This document shows positions 12,615 through 23,070 of a DNA stretch of 64,000 bases, piece after piece (the stretch's first letter is position 1; every line of letters starts with the position of its first letter). The stretch is from Neurospora tetraspora (Eukaryota; Ascomycota; Sordariomycetes; Sordariales; Sordariaceae): contig NW_026944385.1 in the NCBI RefSeq assembly GCF_033439725.1, positions 2,265,001 to 2,329,000 on the forward strand, in the 5' to 3' direction. The position numbers and the translations under genes are program-made. Under the pieces are notes generated by a model. The model was given only the letters and a program-made list of their open reading frames with translations, made no database searches and was not told where the DNA came from.

Positions 12615-15600
12615 TCTGGCAAATCTGGCGGGCGACGATGAAGTGTCGAGAGGGTCAGACGCGTGGCCCGATGGAAACGATTGCCGGGTAGTGGCAACGA
12701 CGGCAGAATGAGTGTTGTTCTATTATGTATTTAGGATTGATCGGTCGCGCGACTGAGGTCGATTCAACGTTAAGCGTGGTCCCGCTGGGACACGCTGATG
12801 GAGATTAGGGTGCCAAGAGATTGCGAAAGGAGCGACGGTCGACGTCCACAAAGGTCGCACGAAGACGGTTTCGGCAGGGAGCGAAAGCGATGGTCGTCCA
12901 GCGAGCGCCACAATATTTCCCTCTCGGGAGTAATGTCGAAGTAGCCGACGCAGCGGATGGGGGCAGGCGATTGTCGCGACGGATCGATGTCGACAAAGTT
13001 TCGAGAGCAATTGGGCCTCACAGTCGCTGGGGGGCGGGGGGAGGCTCGGGGGGATGGCGAGAGGCGGTCGGCTTGTAGCTGGACGCGCGGTCGTGATTGC
13101 AACGATGCGACTCGAGCAGAATGATGGAAGCGGGCGTCGACGTGGTTGTTGCTGTGATTTGGATAAAGAGACGGATCGGTTCGAAACGGTGGGTGTTGTT
13201 GGTGTCTATAGGTGCTACCTTAGACAGATGCTAGGGGCCTGGGTCGTTGGTAGGCCGATGGGTTTCCCTTGGTGCGATGGGACGGGTTCCTCTTGGAATT
13301 GCGGGAGGGACCCAGCGCAAAACTTCCGGTTGGGCCTTTGTTGGGGGCGAGACCTGCTTTGACGTGCACTGCGCGCTGGGGGATGCAGCACGAATGCACA
13401 AGAATGCAGCAGGAAATTTGGCAGATTTCGTAACAAATGTGATGGGGCGCGGAAGATGCGATGCGATGCGATTGTGGTCAAGCCGCGCTCGACTTGACTT
13501 TCGCTAGTAGAGGTAGAAAGAGAGACCGCCTCGATCGGTCTGAGGAGACCAAGAGGAGGTTGAGTTGAAGGTGAAACTGTGGAGAGGGAAAAGAGGGGGA
13601 AGAAACGCGTGGGTGGGAACTTGGAGCGAAAAACCGCAGCTGCAGTGGGTGCAGTGCTCAATACAACAATATACGGTATAGTCTTGTGGAGTCTAGCCAG
13701 GGACCTGGGCGATGTTTTGGGTTTGGCTTCTGCTCGGGGGCGCCTGCGTCCGTAGTGTAGCTGTGGAGGTAAATTACCGCGTCACCACACAGTGGAGGAT
13801 AAAGCCGGAGAGAGGAACCTCTGGTAAATCCGTCAAGATACTTTGGTTTCAAAGGAGCGACAATTGGGACAGGTGGTTGAGGTGGAAGTGAGAGCGTCGG
13901 GTATGATGTCCTGTGTCTCGAGCTGAGTGCCGAAACAAGCACGCTAGAAAAATCCAATACCGAAAGAGAATGTGCGGTCCGTCTCAAAAGAACAAGTGCA
14001 GTTGTCGATAAAGACGGGACCAAAAGGCATGGGATGCAGTCAATGGTGGAGCAGGAGACTGGAAAAGGAAAGGATCCAAAAGTGAGAAGGGTTCAAAAGG
14101 GTTCACTGCCTTATCGCCCAACACCTCCAGTTTCTAACTCCAAGGGGGGTTCACCACATATTCTGATATTGCAATTGGCGACGGGCTCCTACCTCCATGT
14201 CCCTGAACAATGAGACGGAGGCGGGATGAAGCAGGGCAGGTGACGGGGATGTCTGTTGCAGATTCGCCTTTACCGGCTTCAAAATCAGGAACCAGAAACA
14301 CTTGGCTCAAAGGCACCCCCGTGCGCAGTTCCATCGCCACTGGACGCCGACTCGAAATGGTCGCTGCTGAGGAGGTATAAAGAAGCGTGTTAACAACCAC
14401 AACGGGGCATTGATTCAACTTGACGAGCGAATTGGAGGCCAACTGCACCCACCCATAGGACTCAAGACAAAGAAAGGAGGTTGTCGCATTCGTCAAAGCA
14501 ACCCTATTCTCAACTTCGGTTCTCAAGAAAGAAAATCGCCTTGGTGTTTCGGGTCCCCCATTGCAGGGAGGGGCAACTTTCAGGCCATGTGAGAGATGGA
14601 CGTCGGGTCGCAGTGGGGGGGTGTGCTAGGGGTGTGTGTGCTGGGGATGGCCTCAAAGGGAGACAGGGGAACTCGACTGCTCATTGGTCAGAGGCACCCT
14701 CCATGCGCTAAGGCCAGGGGTAACACGAGAGAGTGGGGCCGTTGATTGGGACGGCCGAACACACAGGCCATTCACAACTCCAACCTGCATCCCGCCAGGG
14801 CAAGTGCCCACTGCCCACGGTTGCCCTGTGGCCGCCGATGTCGATGTGTGCCCGCAGGCCCGGTACAGTGTCCACTCTCAGGAACTGTTTCCTGTACATA
14901 CAGTCCTACCAGAGGGCAGTCGTCCTCTTCGAATCCATCCGAATCCATCCTGTTCAATTCGCTGATATCAAACATGCTTGCGAAAGGGGACAGTGGACAG
15001 ATCGAGCCAAGCTCAGGTAATAAGACCATCACTGGCATTTCCTTGTTTTCATGTCCGCCAGATCGACATCATTCTCCATCACGACCAAGGGGGGGGACCC
15101 AAAGTCTCATTCCGATTATCCGAAGTATATGTCTAACAAGTTTTGCCTGATTTGTCGTGCAGTTCCTGATACTCGGATACCCAGCTCCTCTTTGTCTGGG
15201 GAAAGGAGCCGCAATCTAAAATTGTCATAGACCACAGTCATACAGCCAAGTCTCCGGCGGGTGTTATGCATCTCCGTCGTTGGAGGCTCTTTCCTACCAA
15301 CTAGTATATTTGGCTAAAAGATGAAGATGGCATCATTTTTGCTCACCATCTGCGGAGAAGTCTCATCACACGACGATGTTCCTGCAGTGCGTTGCATCGT
15401 CCATGTTCGAAACAGCCTGGCTTGAGCTCTGTGCGTCACTTGGGGGGGCCCGTTCCTGGCTAAGCCGGCAACAAAAAGGTTGCAGTTTACGACGGTGCTG
15501 TTCCCATTTTCCTTATTCCAGCCTCCTTCAGTATCTTTGTGTGTTGCTTCCTCCCACCTCGTCCCCTGTATCAGCGTTTTTCCTTTCTTTTTGTCACGGT

Positions 15601-17194
15601 TTTACCCTCCTTCAAATCACACCCCCATAATCTCCTCATAAACGTGGTGCATCGCACCGTTCGGATCCAGCAGCCTGGAGCACGTACATATCGGGTAACC
15701 TTACCGAGTGCAATATGATCACACAAGCATGACGTTTGGACTAGGCAAACCCCGTTATGCACAACAGCAAATTGCTACAGGCGACCACGACAGCATTTGC
15801 TGCTCATGACAGCTGCGGGATCGGCAACAAATCTTCAAAGGCGACACAAGAACGAACATATGAAACCCCCTGTTGACAGTTGATGTGTGTGTGACACAGC
15901 TTCTCCAACAACTCCTTGGATCCGGCCGGTCACTACTGCTGTAACCTGTCCTTATCGTCTGTTCTGTCCATGACTTTAGCAGCAATGAACACGATTCTTC
16001 ACCTTCCTTCTTGACCTTTGGATTAAGGAAGAAAGAGGAAAGAGAACAATATCAAAAAGCGCAGACAAACCAGAGCACAGCCATGATATCATTCCAAATC
16101 CTCCCAATGGGTTTGTTACCCGAATAGGCGTCCGAAATCTGCTTGTTGTTCTCGCCCCCTGTTCCTCCAAACCCACCCGCCATGCCCGCTCAGCCCAGGG
16201 TATACGGTAACAAGCATGCAGACAACGATCTCTCCCAGCCCAAGCTGCCCAAGAGCATTCCGACATGATGATGATAGGTCCTCTCCATGGGTTACCTGAC
16301 TTTCTTCCCGTTCTCCCAGGTCTCTTCACACTCTCATACCCAACAACTTGGCCCAACCAGTAGCAAGCCATTTGTGCCTGGCAAGGCGTTTAAGCGATGT
16401 CCCTGAAAAAAAAAATACGCCCGTTTGGCTTGCAAGGATATTCACTGCATCGTTTGGCTTGTCGTGCTTGTCTCACTATCACAAGATTGGCTGCAATCCG
16501 CGCTTTGGTTACACAACTCACTCAAACAAAAGCATTTGGATAGTTTCGCAACGGCATTTGCATTTCCAGGTTGAGGTTAATAACAGATGAGTACTGTACA
16601 ATTTGTGGACTAAATGCAGCATTAATCCCCCGGCGGTAGGCCGGATGGGACAGAGCTGAACTTTTGAGACATTGTCGCGCCTGCCGTTCCAGCAACAAAT
16701 GGGCACAGCATTGGGGGGTTAAGGTAATGTATGTCTGTCACCTACCTCCGTCTGTCGGGCATCAGGGGCATTGGCGAGTGAGTGGATGACTCGGAGGCCC
16801 GAGTAAGATGAACGGCCTTTTTGTCAACGTCATATTTGGAATGCAACATGTGAAAGAGGACCATGAATCCAATGGGAAAACATGGTTGGTCACCAAGAGG
16901 GATTCCAAATTCTCGATTTGGTTCTCTCATTTGGTGGTGGCTTTGCAGCACAAGTACAAACAACGAATGGCCTATGCAAAACTGTCTGACTGGTTGATGC
17001 GCAACGAGATTGCATTCGCTCCAAGCCCATTCAGATTTCAGGAAGGACCACTTCAAAGTTGAAGGAAGCACTGCAAAAAAACACTGCAAAGATGTTGGCG
17101 GGTATCTCCAAAAAAACCCGGAAAAAAAACAAAAACAAAAGAAGAATCGGGACGAACAAAGGCCAGCAGATGACCAAAAAAATGGAAAAAGAAA
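12615..17194. other. Long gene-poor intergenic region
   Basis: About 4.6 kb with no convincing gene. The stretch 12.6-13.7 kb is probably the promoter and long leader of the RasGAP gene, and may contain an unrecognised 5' exon. Open frames at 13.2-14.5, 14.6-15.2 and 16.7-17.3 kb have no family resemblance and compete with equally long antisense frames. I see no RNA gene or structured repeat here apart from short G and A runs. Confidence 0.5.
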
Positions 17195-17265
17195 TGCGCC
17201 AGCCGCGAATCGAACGCGGGGCCCATCGATGGCAACGATGGATTTTACCACTAAACCACTGGCGC
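17195..17265 (-). tRNA. tRNA-Gly (anticodon GCC)
   Basis: A 71-nt cloverleaf on the minus strand. The acceptor stem is GCGCCAG/CTGGCGC with A as discriminator, the D arm contains AGTGGTA, the anticodon stem CATCG/CGATG closes the loop TTGCCAT (anticodon GCC), and the T arm CCGCG/CGCGG surrounds TTCGATT. No intron. It is a standard functional-looking gene. Confidence 0.95.
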
Positions 17266-18121
17266 TGGTTTCAATTGGTTGGTAGTTTGGCCAAAGCCTG
17301 AGCCTTATAATTGGAGACAACCATCGTCACGGTGGTTGACAATGGCTTCAGTCGACCCCCGAGACGTTGTGTCGACACTTTGGTCTTCAATAACAGATTA
17401 AACCATGTGCTCAACAAAGGGTTCTCTTGCTGCACTATCATAAAACGGAGTTAGGAACAGACTGCATTGATCGTTTCTCTTAATGAGAAGATATGATCGA
17501 GTGTCTACCGAGTGCACCTGAAGTGAAATAAGATGACTACCTAGGGGAGGGAAAAGAATGACGTGCCGCTTCCTTTAAAGTCAAGAACCGGTAATTAACA
17601 CTGCCCCCCCAGGCTATAGCTATATGTTCGCGATTATTGTGGTCCCAAGGTATGTCAAAGTAGAAGTCAAACATCAGTTCCCCTCCAGGGTCATTGGGAA
17701 GACACCCAGTCACAGCCATGCTCTTATGAACAGCTCTTGTGAACTTGAACATGTTATGTCGAGTATGCTTTAAAGAACAAAGAAAAACACTATCAATGCC
17801 GTGCCGGAAAAAAAAAGAGATAAAAAAAACCCCCCCCAAGCCTTACGCAGTTTCTCTTTACCTCCCTTGTTCATGTCCTCGGCACTTTACCAAGAGAACA
17901 ATGGACGTAAAAGCCAAACAAGAAGACATGAACAACAGGATTGTTTATACTTGAGATTTGAAGTTTCAAGAGACAAGATGGATACAAATACCCCGGTCCG
18001 GAACCCCTGAGCCAGACTTCCATTCATTCAGCCAGCAACCCGTTATCAAATCATCACCAGCAAACGACAACCCAAATAACTCTTCAAAGGTAACGTCCTA
18101 CCGACCCAACCATCGCCCACC
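17266..18121. other. Intergenic, upstream of the 18.1-kb gene
   Basis: No gene seen. The last 150 bp or so are A/C-rich and look like the leader of the following plus-strand gene. Homopolymer A and C runs lie around 17808-17838. Confidence 0.5.
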
Positions 18122-19108
18122 ATGCCCACCATAAACACCGAAGACAGCTTCAACCTCTTCCACTCCATCTACAACGTCCCCACCTTCTCCCTCATCCTCC
18201 GCCACTTCCGCGACACCTGTCCCCGCTCCACCTACATCTGCCACGACTGCCGATCGGAAATTCTTTTTAAGATCGTCCACGGGGCCAGCGACCCTTCTCT
18301 GTGCAACAAGCTGGGCCTCATCCCCCTCTTCAAAGTGCTCCAAGACGAAGGACTAACCTCCTCCAGCAACTTTGGCCTGGACAAATCCGAAAGCAGGGTG
18401 CCCAAGCCCGAAGCCGCCGATTACCTGACCGCCCTAGGCAAGCCCGAAGAATGGCATAAGGTGATCAAAGGATGGGGCGCCTTTTTGGTGAACTATCTTG
18501 TTGTCAAAAAGGGCCCGGGATACTCAACTGATGAGCTGGAGGACATGGGAAAAAAGGAGCTGGGCAGTTTGGTCAGCAAGCTGATCTTCCTCTGCAGCGG
18601 CACCTATACAGTCCTGGACTTGTTCCACAACCGAAAGTTTGATGAATTCGCCGAGTGGACTGCTGAACTGCTCGCGAGCATGCAGTGCCGGACGGGCAAG
18701 TGCAAGGCGCTCAAGTGGCAGGAACTAGTGGGTAAGAACCCGCACGGTTTGTCGGGATCCGTCAAGTCGCTGGACGGCGAGGACGCGATTGTTTGGGCAC
18801 GTATCGTCATGTTCTCGGTCAGGTCGCTGTTGGAGCCCTCGATCCGTCAGGTTATTGACAAATACCCTGGTCTGGTACCGCATCTCGAAAAGGACTTTGA
18901 TCCGAGAGTGGTGATGCCGTCGGCGGTGAAGAGGTACGCGTGGAGGCCGAAGCGAATTGTTGAAGTTACCATTAAGGATGCTGGTAAGTCATTCGATCAG
19001 GCCAGGGAGAAGGGATACTTTGATCATTTGATCAAGGAGGGAAAGGAGAGATGGCGAGCGGCAAAGGATTTGGCGGAGGAGCAGAGGGAGGAGTACAATG
19101 CCTATTGA
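18122..19108 (+). CDS. Uncharacterised fungal protein, 328 aa
   Basis: A single open exon of 328 residues with codon use like its neighbours and a good start context (CCACCATGCCC). I do not recognise a family. No signal peptide or membrane segment is evident. The protein is probably globular and alpha-helical, with a small Cys cluster near residues 33-43 (CPRSTYICHDC) and a charged, Lys/Glu/Arg-rich C-terminus that may be a coiled helix. Many fungi carry lineage-specific proteins of this sort. The pair of CxxC-like cysteines might bind a metal, but there are too few visible ligands to claim a zinc finger. The next gene follows on the same strand after about 400 bp. Confidence 0.8.
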   Translation: MPTINTEDSFNLFHSIYNVPTFSLILRHFRDTCPRSTYICHDCRSEILFKIVHGASDPSLCNKLGLIPLFKVLQDEGLTSSSNFGLDKSESRVPKPEAADYLTALGKPEEWHKVIKGWGAFLVNYLVVKKGPGYSTDELEDMGKKELGSLVSKLIFLCSGTYTVLDLFHNRKFDEFAEWTAELLASMQCRTGKCKALKWQELVGKNPHGLSGSVKSLDGEDAIVWARIVMFSVRSLLEPSIRQVIDKYPGLVPHLEKDFDPRVVMPSAVKRYAWRPKRIVEVTIKDAGKSFDQAREKGYFDHLIKEGKERWRAAKDLAEEQREEYNAY

Positions 19109-19516
19109 TAGGTGTACCTCCAATCTTTCTACCTCTTTTCCTCAAAGTCTATGTTTTGCCTTGTCATATGTGTTTTCGATCCGCGATTTCTGGTATCTCG
19201 TTTTTGAGTTTCAATTTTTCTGCGGGTAAGTACCTGGAACCACCCTTTGAAGGGTTCACTTCCATATCAGGAGTCGCGAATAGGTAGAGGTAGTGATAAT
19301 ACAATGAATACTTTCCTAACGAACTCGAGTGCAAATGTGCCAATTGATGATAAAAGTGTGATGTACTGTATGTAACTGCGGAGTGGGTGGGTGGTATGGT
19401 GAGATTGTACAAAGTGCTGCGGGCCACCGGCCTAGGAACTGCCGAGAGCGGGGCAAAGCAGCGGGCTCCCTTCTTACCAGGACAACACCGACGAAGGACC
19501 TTGGTCTTCCACAAAC
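19109..19516. other. Spacer between two plus-strand genes
   Basis: Holds the 3' flank of the 18.1-kb gene and the promoter of the deacetylase-like gene. No further gene is seen. Confidence 0.5.
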
Positions 19517-20419
19517 ATGAGGAGGGTTCTTTGCAAAAACATGAGGATTAATTCCACTACTCCAGACCCAAGACCTCCATCCCCCATGGATCGGTTCGGG
19601 CAATGGCGCGGTCCCCGCAAAGCAGCCATCTGCCTCACCATGGACAACCTCGGCGAAGCGCAAGACGTCTACAAAGAAACCTGGGACAAACCCATTGGCA
19701 CTCATCCATCCATTACCGACCAGCTACCACGGATGCTCGACCTGCTCGACAAATACAACATCAAAATCACCTACTTTATCGAGTCTTGGAGCCTCGCCGT
19801 CTATCCCGACGTCGTCAAGGACATCATCGCTCGTGGTCACGAGGTTGCATGGCACGGCTACCAACATGAGCCGTGGGCTTCCCTTCCTCTTGAAGAGGTG
19901 CGCGATAAACTCGACAAGAGCTTCGAGATGGCCGAGCCGCTAGGGATCAAGTACGTCGGGTTCCGACCGCCTGGAGGAGAGCTGGGAAAGCGTACTTCAT
20001 GGGATCTGATAAAGGAGAGCGGTTTGGAGTATATCTCACCAGTAGACTTGGAATTTAGGTGGCTCGATCACCTGAATGGTATTACCGTACTGCCCTTGGA
20101 GTGGCCGGAGGTAGACGCCTTCTACTATATGGAGAAGTTCGCTGATAAAAGATCGGCCTATCGAGAGCAGAGGGCGGTCATGTCGCCAGCCCAGTTCAAG
20201 GAACACTTGATGAACAAGATTGATCTTGCGTTGGAAGATGAGGGCTTCCTGTCGATTCTATTTCATCCGTTCTTGCAAACTAGCGAGGAGAAGCTTGAGG
20301 TTTTTGAGGATGTGCTCAAGCGTATTGCGAATGATCCGGAAATCTTCTGTGCCCCGTGTCGGGACGTTGCGAAGATCGCATCTCAGTGGCAGTGGGATGA
20401 GAATGAGGACGGAAAATAG
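19517..20419 (+). CDS. Polysaccharide deacetylase-like (NodB-fold) protein
   Basis: A single exon of up to 300 residues. The sequence follows the NodB/polysaccharide deacetylase fold of the peptidoglycan-deacetylase or PuuE-like type: motif 1 as LTMDN (about 40-44), a first-strand region KITYFIES, the metal-binding histidine motif HGYQH (about 113-117), FRPPGG (about 149-154), and a C-terminal LFHP (about 253-256). These enzymes remove acetyl or formyl-type groups from amino sugars or related amides. There is no signal peptide, which argues for an intracellular substrate rather than cell-wall chitin. Motif 1 usually reads TFDD; TMDN changes the second acidic position, as in several divergent members. 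The true start may be the Met at 19586 (MDRFGQW), which has a strong context and matches where the fold begins; the 23 residues before it look unstructured. Confidence 0.85.
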   Translation: MRRVLCKNMRINSTTPDPRPPSPMDRFGQWRGPRKAAICLTMDNLGEAQDVYKETWDKPIGTHPSITDQLPRMLDLLDKYNIKITYFIESWSLAVYPDVVKDIIARGHEVAWHGYQHEPWASLPLEEVRDKLDKSFEMAEPLGIKYVGFRPPGGELGKRTSWDLIKESGLEYISPVDLEFRWLDHLNGITVLPLEWPEVDAFYYMEKFADKRSAYREQRAVMSPAQFKEHLMNKIDLALEDEGFLSILFHPFLQTSEEKLEVFEDVLKRIANDPEIFCAPCRDVAKIASQWQWDENEDGK

Positions 20420-20749
20420 GTCGGATGCCCAGAGGAGTGCGCCGAAGCAATACGATGACCTCGTCTTACCCTCGACCCACTTAAATCATTCGACATGTTT
20501 CCGAGAACATGGACTTGAAGGTTGTTGGTCAGCCATTACATGGGGTAGAGAAGATCATCCCCGCTTACCACGGCTTAGATGGCTTCATCACTCCTATCTC
20601 CTCTTGTTCTCCTCACTTAGTCACGACCTTACTTTCAGGCTCCTTTCGGTCTTGCTTCACAACTTTCCTGTCATTCCAGGTTCAGTCTCACCAAGAGCGA
20701 AGCTCACCACAACATTCACCCAAACCCACCGCCAACACCCCATATCAAA
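20420..20749. other. Spacer before the DUF1772-like gene
   Basis: No gene is seen. The last 100 bp are C/A-rich, typical of a leader, and end at the ATG at 20750. Confidence 0.45.
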
Positions 20750-20848
20750 ATGGCGTCCAGCGTCTTCTTCGACCCCCTCACTCTCCTCCGTCTCGCCCCC
20801 GTCATTAGCAGCACCGCATCTCTAACTCTAGCCTGAGACCAGCACTGG

Positions 20849-21253
20849 ATGCTGCGCATCTTCGCCCTTCCCGAGCTCGAGCGCGACAGCAACCAATATC
20901 TACCTAAATGGTTCCACGCCTTCTTCCGGGCCGGATTACCGAGCGTCCTGGCTTTTCTCTCGGTCACCATGGTGACATCGACACTCAACCTCCGCGTACA
21001 AAGCCCCTTACTACTCAAGCAACGGGGTTCGTACTACTGGTACGCGGCCGGAGCCGCGCTTGCGGCGGGACATCTTCTTTTTGTTCCGGCTGTGGCGCCG
21101 AAGATTCAGGCTATTGTTGAGGATGAGAGTAAAGAGACATCGGTGGGAGAGCTGAGGAGGTGGCTGAGGGTTAATGCTATCCGTGGGTTGACGACTGATA
21201 TGGGGGCTTGGGTGTGTTGTGTTGTTGCCGTAGTGAGGACTTTCAGCGTGTGA
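20849..21253 (+). CDS. DUF1772-like membrane protein, possibly broken
   Basis: An open frame of 134 residues from the Met at 20849. It has three hydrophobic stretches (near FFRAGLPSVLAFLSV, YYWYAAGAALAAGHLLF and MGAWVCCVVAVV) and the length and spacing of the four-helix DUF1772 (anthrone oxygenase-like) family. The frame continues upstream without shift to an ATG at 20750 in good context; those 28 codons (MASSVFFDPLTLLRLAP, then VISSTASLTLA) would supply the missing first helix. They are separated from the rest by a single TGA at 20834, where a Trp codon TGG would be expected. So either translation starts at 20849 and the protein lacks helix 1, or the gene carries a nonsense change, or the base is a sequencing error. 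No intron with sound splice sites removes the TGA. The function is unknown. Confidence 0.6.
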   Translation: MLRIFALPELERDSNQYLPKWFHAFFRAGLPSVLAFLSVTMVTSTLNLRVQSPLLLKQRGSYYWYAAGAALAAGHLLFVPAVAPKIQAIVEDESKETSVGELRRWLRVNAIRGLTTDMGAWVCCVVAVVRTFSV

Positions 21254-21825
21254 AAGAGCGGTTTCCAAGGTCGATGAGAAAAGGGGGGCACGCCGTCTAT
21301 CATAAAGGCACTCGGTTGTGGTCTTTGTCGTGCTGATAGCTTTTGTTGAGATTCGAAGTGGTTTATTGTCTTCGACAATGCACTTGTATATGGTCCTCCG
21401 TGACCCGAATGTCGTCAATGGAAAGCCTCCACATTCGGTCTCACACAAAGAGAGAAGGCTTGCCAAAATCATTGTCCGAGTTCCGGATGGGCTTATCCTT
21501 CGTGCTCAAAAGCCCTTTCACGAGTCACAAATATAGAACAATGAACCGCGATCATGAGGACTCGGGCTTCTTTGATGAACAGAGCCACAGAGTCGAGAAG
21601 AACAGGCTTGAAGAAAAAAAAACTATAAGATCGGGACGGGCTGTTCAGCATCACGATGTCAGCTGCTCTGTTCACAGTTCAGTTCAACCAGCCACAACCC
21701 AGGGAAGAAAACAAGAAACAGACGTCATCACCAATAACAATATCAAGATCGCAAACCCCCTTTCAGTAGTACCTACTTTCCCTAGAAGCAGAAAACACAA
21801 AAAGAAGAAAGAAAAAAAGACCAAA
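21254..21825. other. Spacer and A-rich leader of the SET gene
   Basis: The frame of the SET gene stays open through much of this stretch, but its composition turns A/G-rich (about 21780-21825) like an untranslated leader and its translation is unlike protein. I therefore treat it as non-coding. No other gene is seen. Confidence 0.55.
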
Positions 21826-22737
21826 ATGCCACCAAAGAAGGCCAACGCAACCAACAGGGTCACCAAGGGCGGCCGTCTCGGCCACGGCCCCAAATGGACC
21901 CCCTTCGAAGCCTGGAACTTCGACCGCACCGCCCGCGAGACCATCCCCGGCGCAACCTGCAAGCAAATCGACTCCTTCTACGCCGACCCGCGTCGGTGGA
22001 ACGCCGCCGGCCGTCCGCAGCGCCCGCGTCTCCCCACGCTCCCCAAAACCGAAGCCGAGAACGAGTCCGCGTGCATCACGGACCGCGCGCGCGCGGCGCT
22101 CGCCGAGCCCGTCGACGCTTTGGGCGTCAAATACTGCTACACCTGCTTCGAGTGCGGGCGGAACCCGGATGATCCCGCCTGCGGCGTGCAGTGTTATGAT
22201 GAGATTCATAGCGGTGGTGGCACCACCGGGATGAAGACTTTCTTCAAGAAGTGGCTCGAGATCCGGCACACCGGCACGGCCGACAAGGGGTACGGCGTGT
22301 TCGTCAAGACGAACGGGCGGTATGAGATCCCCAAGGGGTCGTACCTGGGTCATTACGTCGGCGAGATCGTGCCTGGGCCGAGCAAGAACAATATGTACCT
22401 TTATGAGCCGCAGGTCGGGCTGGAGTGGGATACCGACAGGCCGATTGTTGACGCGGGCAAGATGGGGAACTGGACAAGGTTCATGAACTCGAGCTGCGAT
22501 CCGAATGTGGGCGAGGCGATCATGCAGATTGGCAAGGTCAGGGTGATTGCCTTCTTTGCGAACAAGACGTTGAAGTCGGGCGACCAGCTTTGTATTTATT
22601 ATGGGGATGATTATTTCACGGGTCATGGTCTGCAGTGTACTTGTGACGAGTTTGAGGGCCCGCATGATCCGACTGTTGTTGGAGCGGGACTCAAGGCTAG
22701 GGAGCGGCAGCAGCAGGCTCTGGGTTCGCAATCTTGA
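21826..22737 (+). CDS. SET-domain protein (putative lysine methyltransferase)
   Basis: A single exon of 303 residues. After a basic N-terminus (MPPKKANATNRVTKGG) there is a Cys cluster at about 104-123 (CYTCFECG, then ACGVQC). A SET domain follows (about 142-265) with GHYVGEIV (175-182), RFMNSSCDPNV (218-228, standing for the usual NHSC-PN catalytic motif) and GDQLCIYYGDDYF (252-264). A short post-SET motif with two cysteines (CTCDEF) follows at about 271. SET enzymes transfer methyl groups from S-adenosylmethionine to lysine, usually on histones. The cluster before the SET domain is not a full pre-SET zinc cage, so it is not a plain Clr4/DIM-5 type. The Met at 21826 is preferred because the sequence before it is A-rich and the family resemblance begins after it. 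Substrate unknown. Confidence 0.88.
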   Translation: MPPKKANATNRVTKGGRLGHGPKWTPFEAWNFDRTARETIPGATCKQIDSFYADPRRWNAAGRPQRPRLPTLPKTEAENESACITDRARAALAEPVDALGVKYCYTCFECGRNPDDPACGVQCYDEIHSGGGTTGMKTFFKKWLEIRHTGTADKGYGVFVKTNGRYEIPKGSYLGHYVGEIVPGPSKNNMYLYEPQVGLEWDTDRPIVDAGKMGNWTRFMNSSCDPNVGEAIMQIGKVRVIAFFANKTLKSGDQLCIYYGDDYFTGHGLQCTCDEFEGPHDPTVVGAGLKARERQQQALGSQS

Positions 22738-23070
22738 TGGTCACGGTGGCTTAGTTAGATGTCTTTGGCCTGGCGCTGTAGGATACCCTCTGCATTATAG
22801 ACCTGCTTTTCGTTTTTGGATATATATAAATCTTATCTTAACCTGATCGCTATTTGACTTATGTAACTCAACTCTAGTTAGCCAACGCCGCTTCCATCTC
22901 TGCGAAGATGGGTGTGGGAAAAGTGAAAGTAGACTAAATTGTACACAACAATCTTTTAAAACCATTCTCTAATCATCCCATAGGGTATCATATCAATCGA
23001 CTCTCAACATCCTCTTCATTCACAAGGGATCCTCTTACCAAGCGCCCCCCCCCGTTCGTTCACTCCTCCT
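22738..23070. other. Spacer between convergent genes
   Basis: 3' flanks of the SET gene and of nop9, which converge here. AT-rich sequence near 22815-22830 (TATATATAAATC) may relate to 3'-end formation. No gene is seen. Confidence 0.5.

Noticed and set aside
21763-22731. A 322-codon minus-strand frame opposite the SET gene
   Set aside because: Antisense shadow of the SET-domain coding sequence; rich in Arg, Gly and Leu and without a family match.
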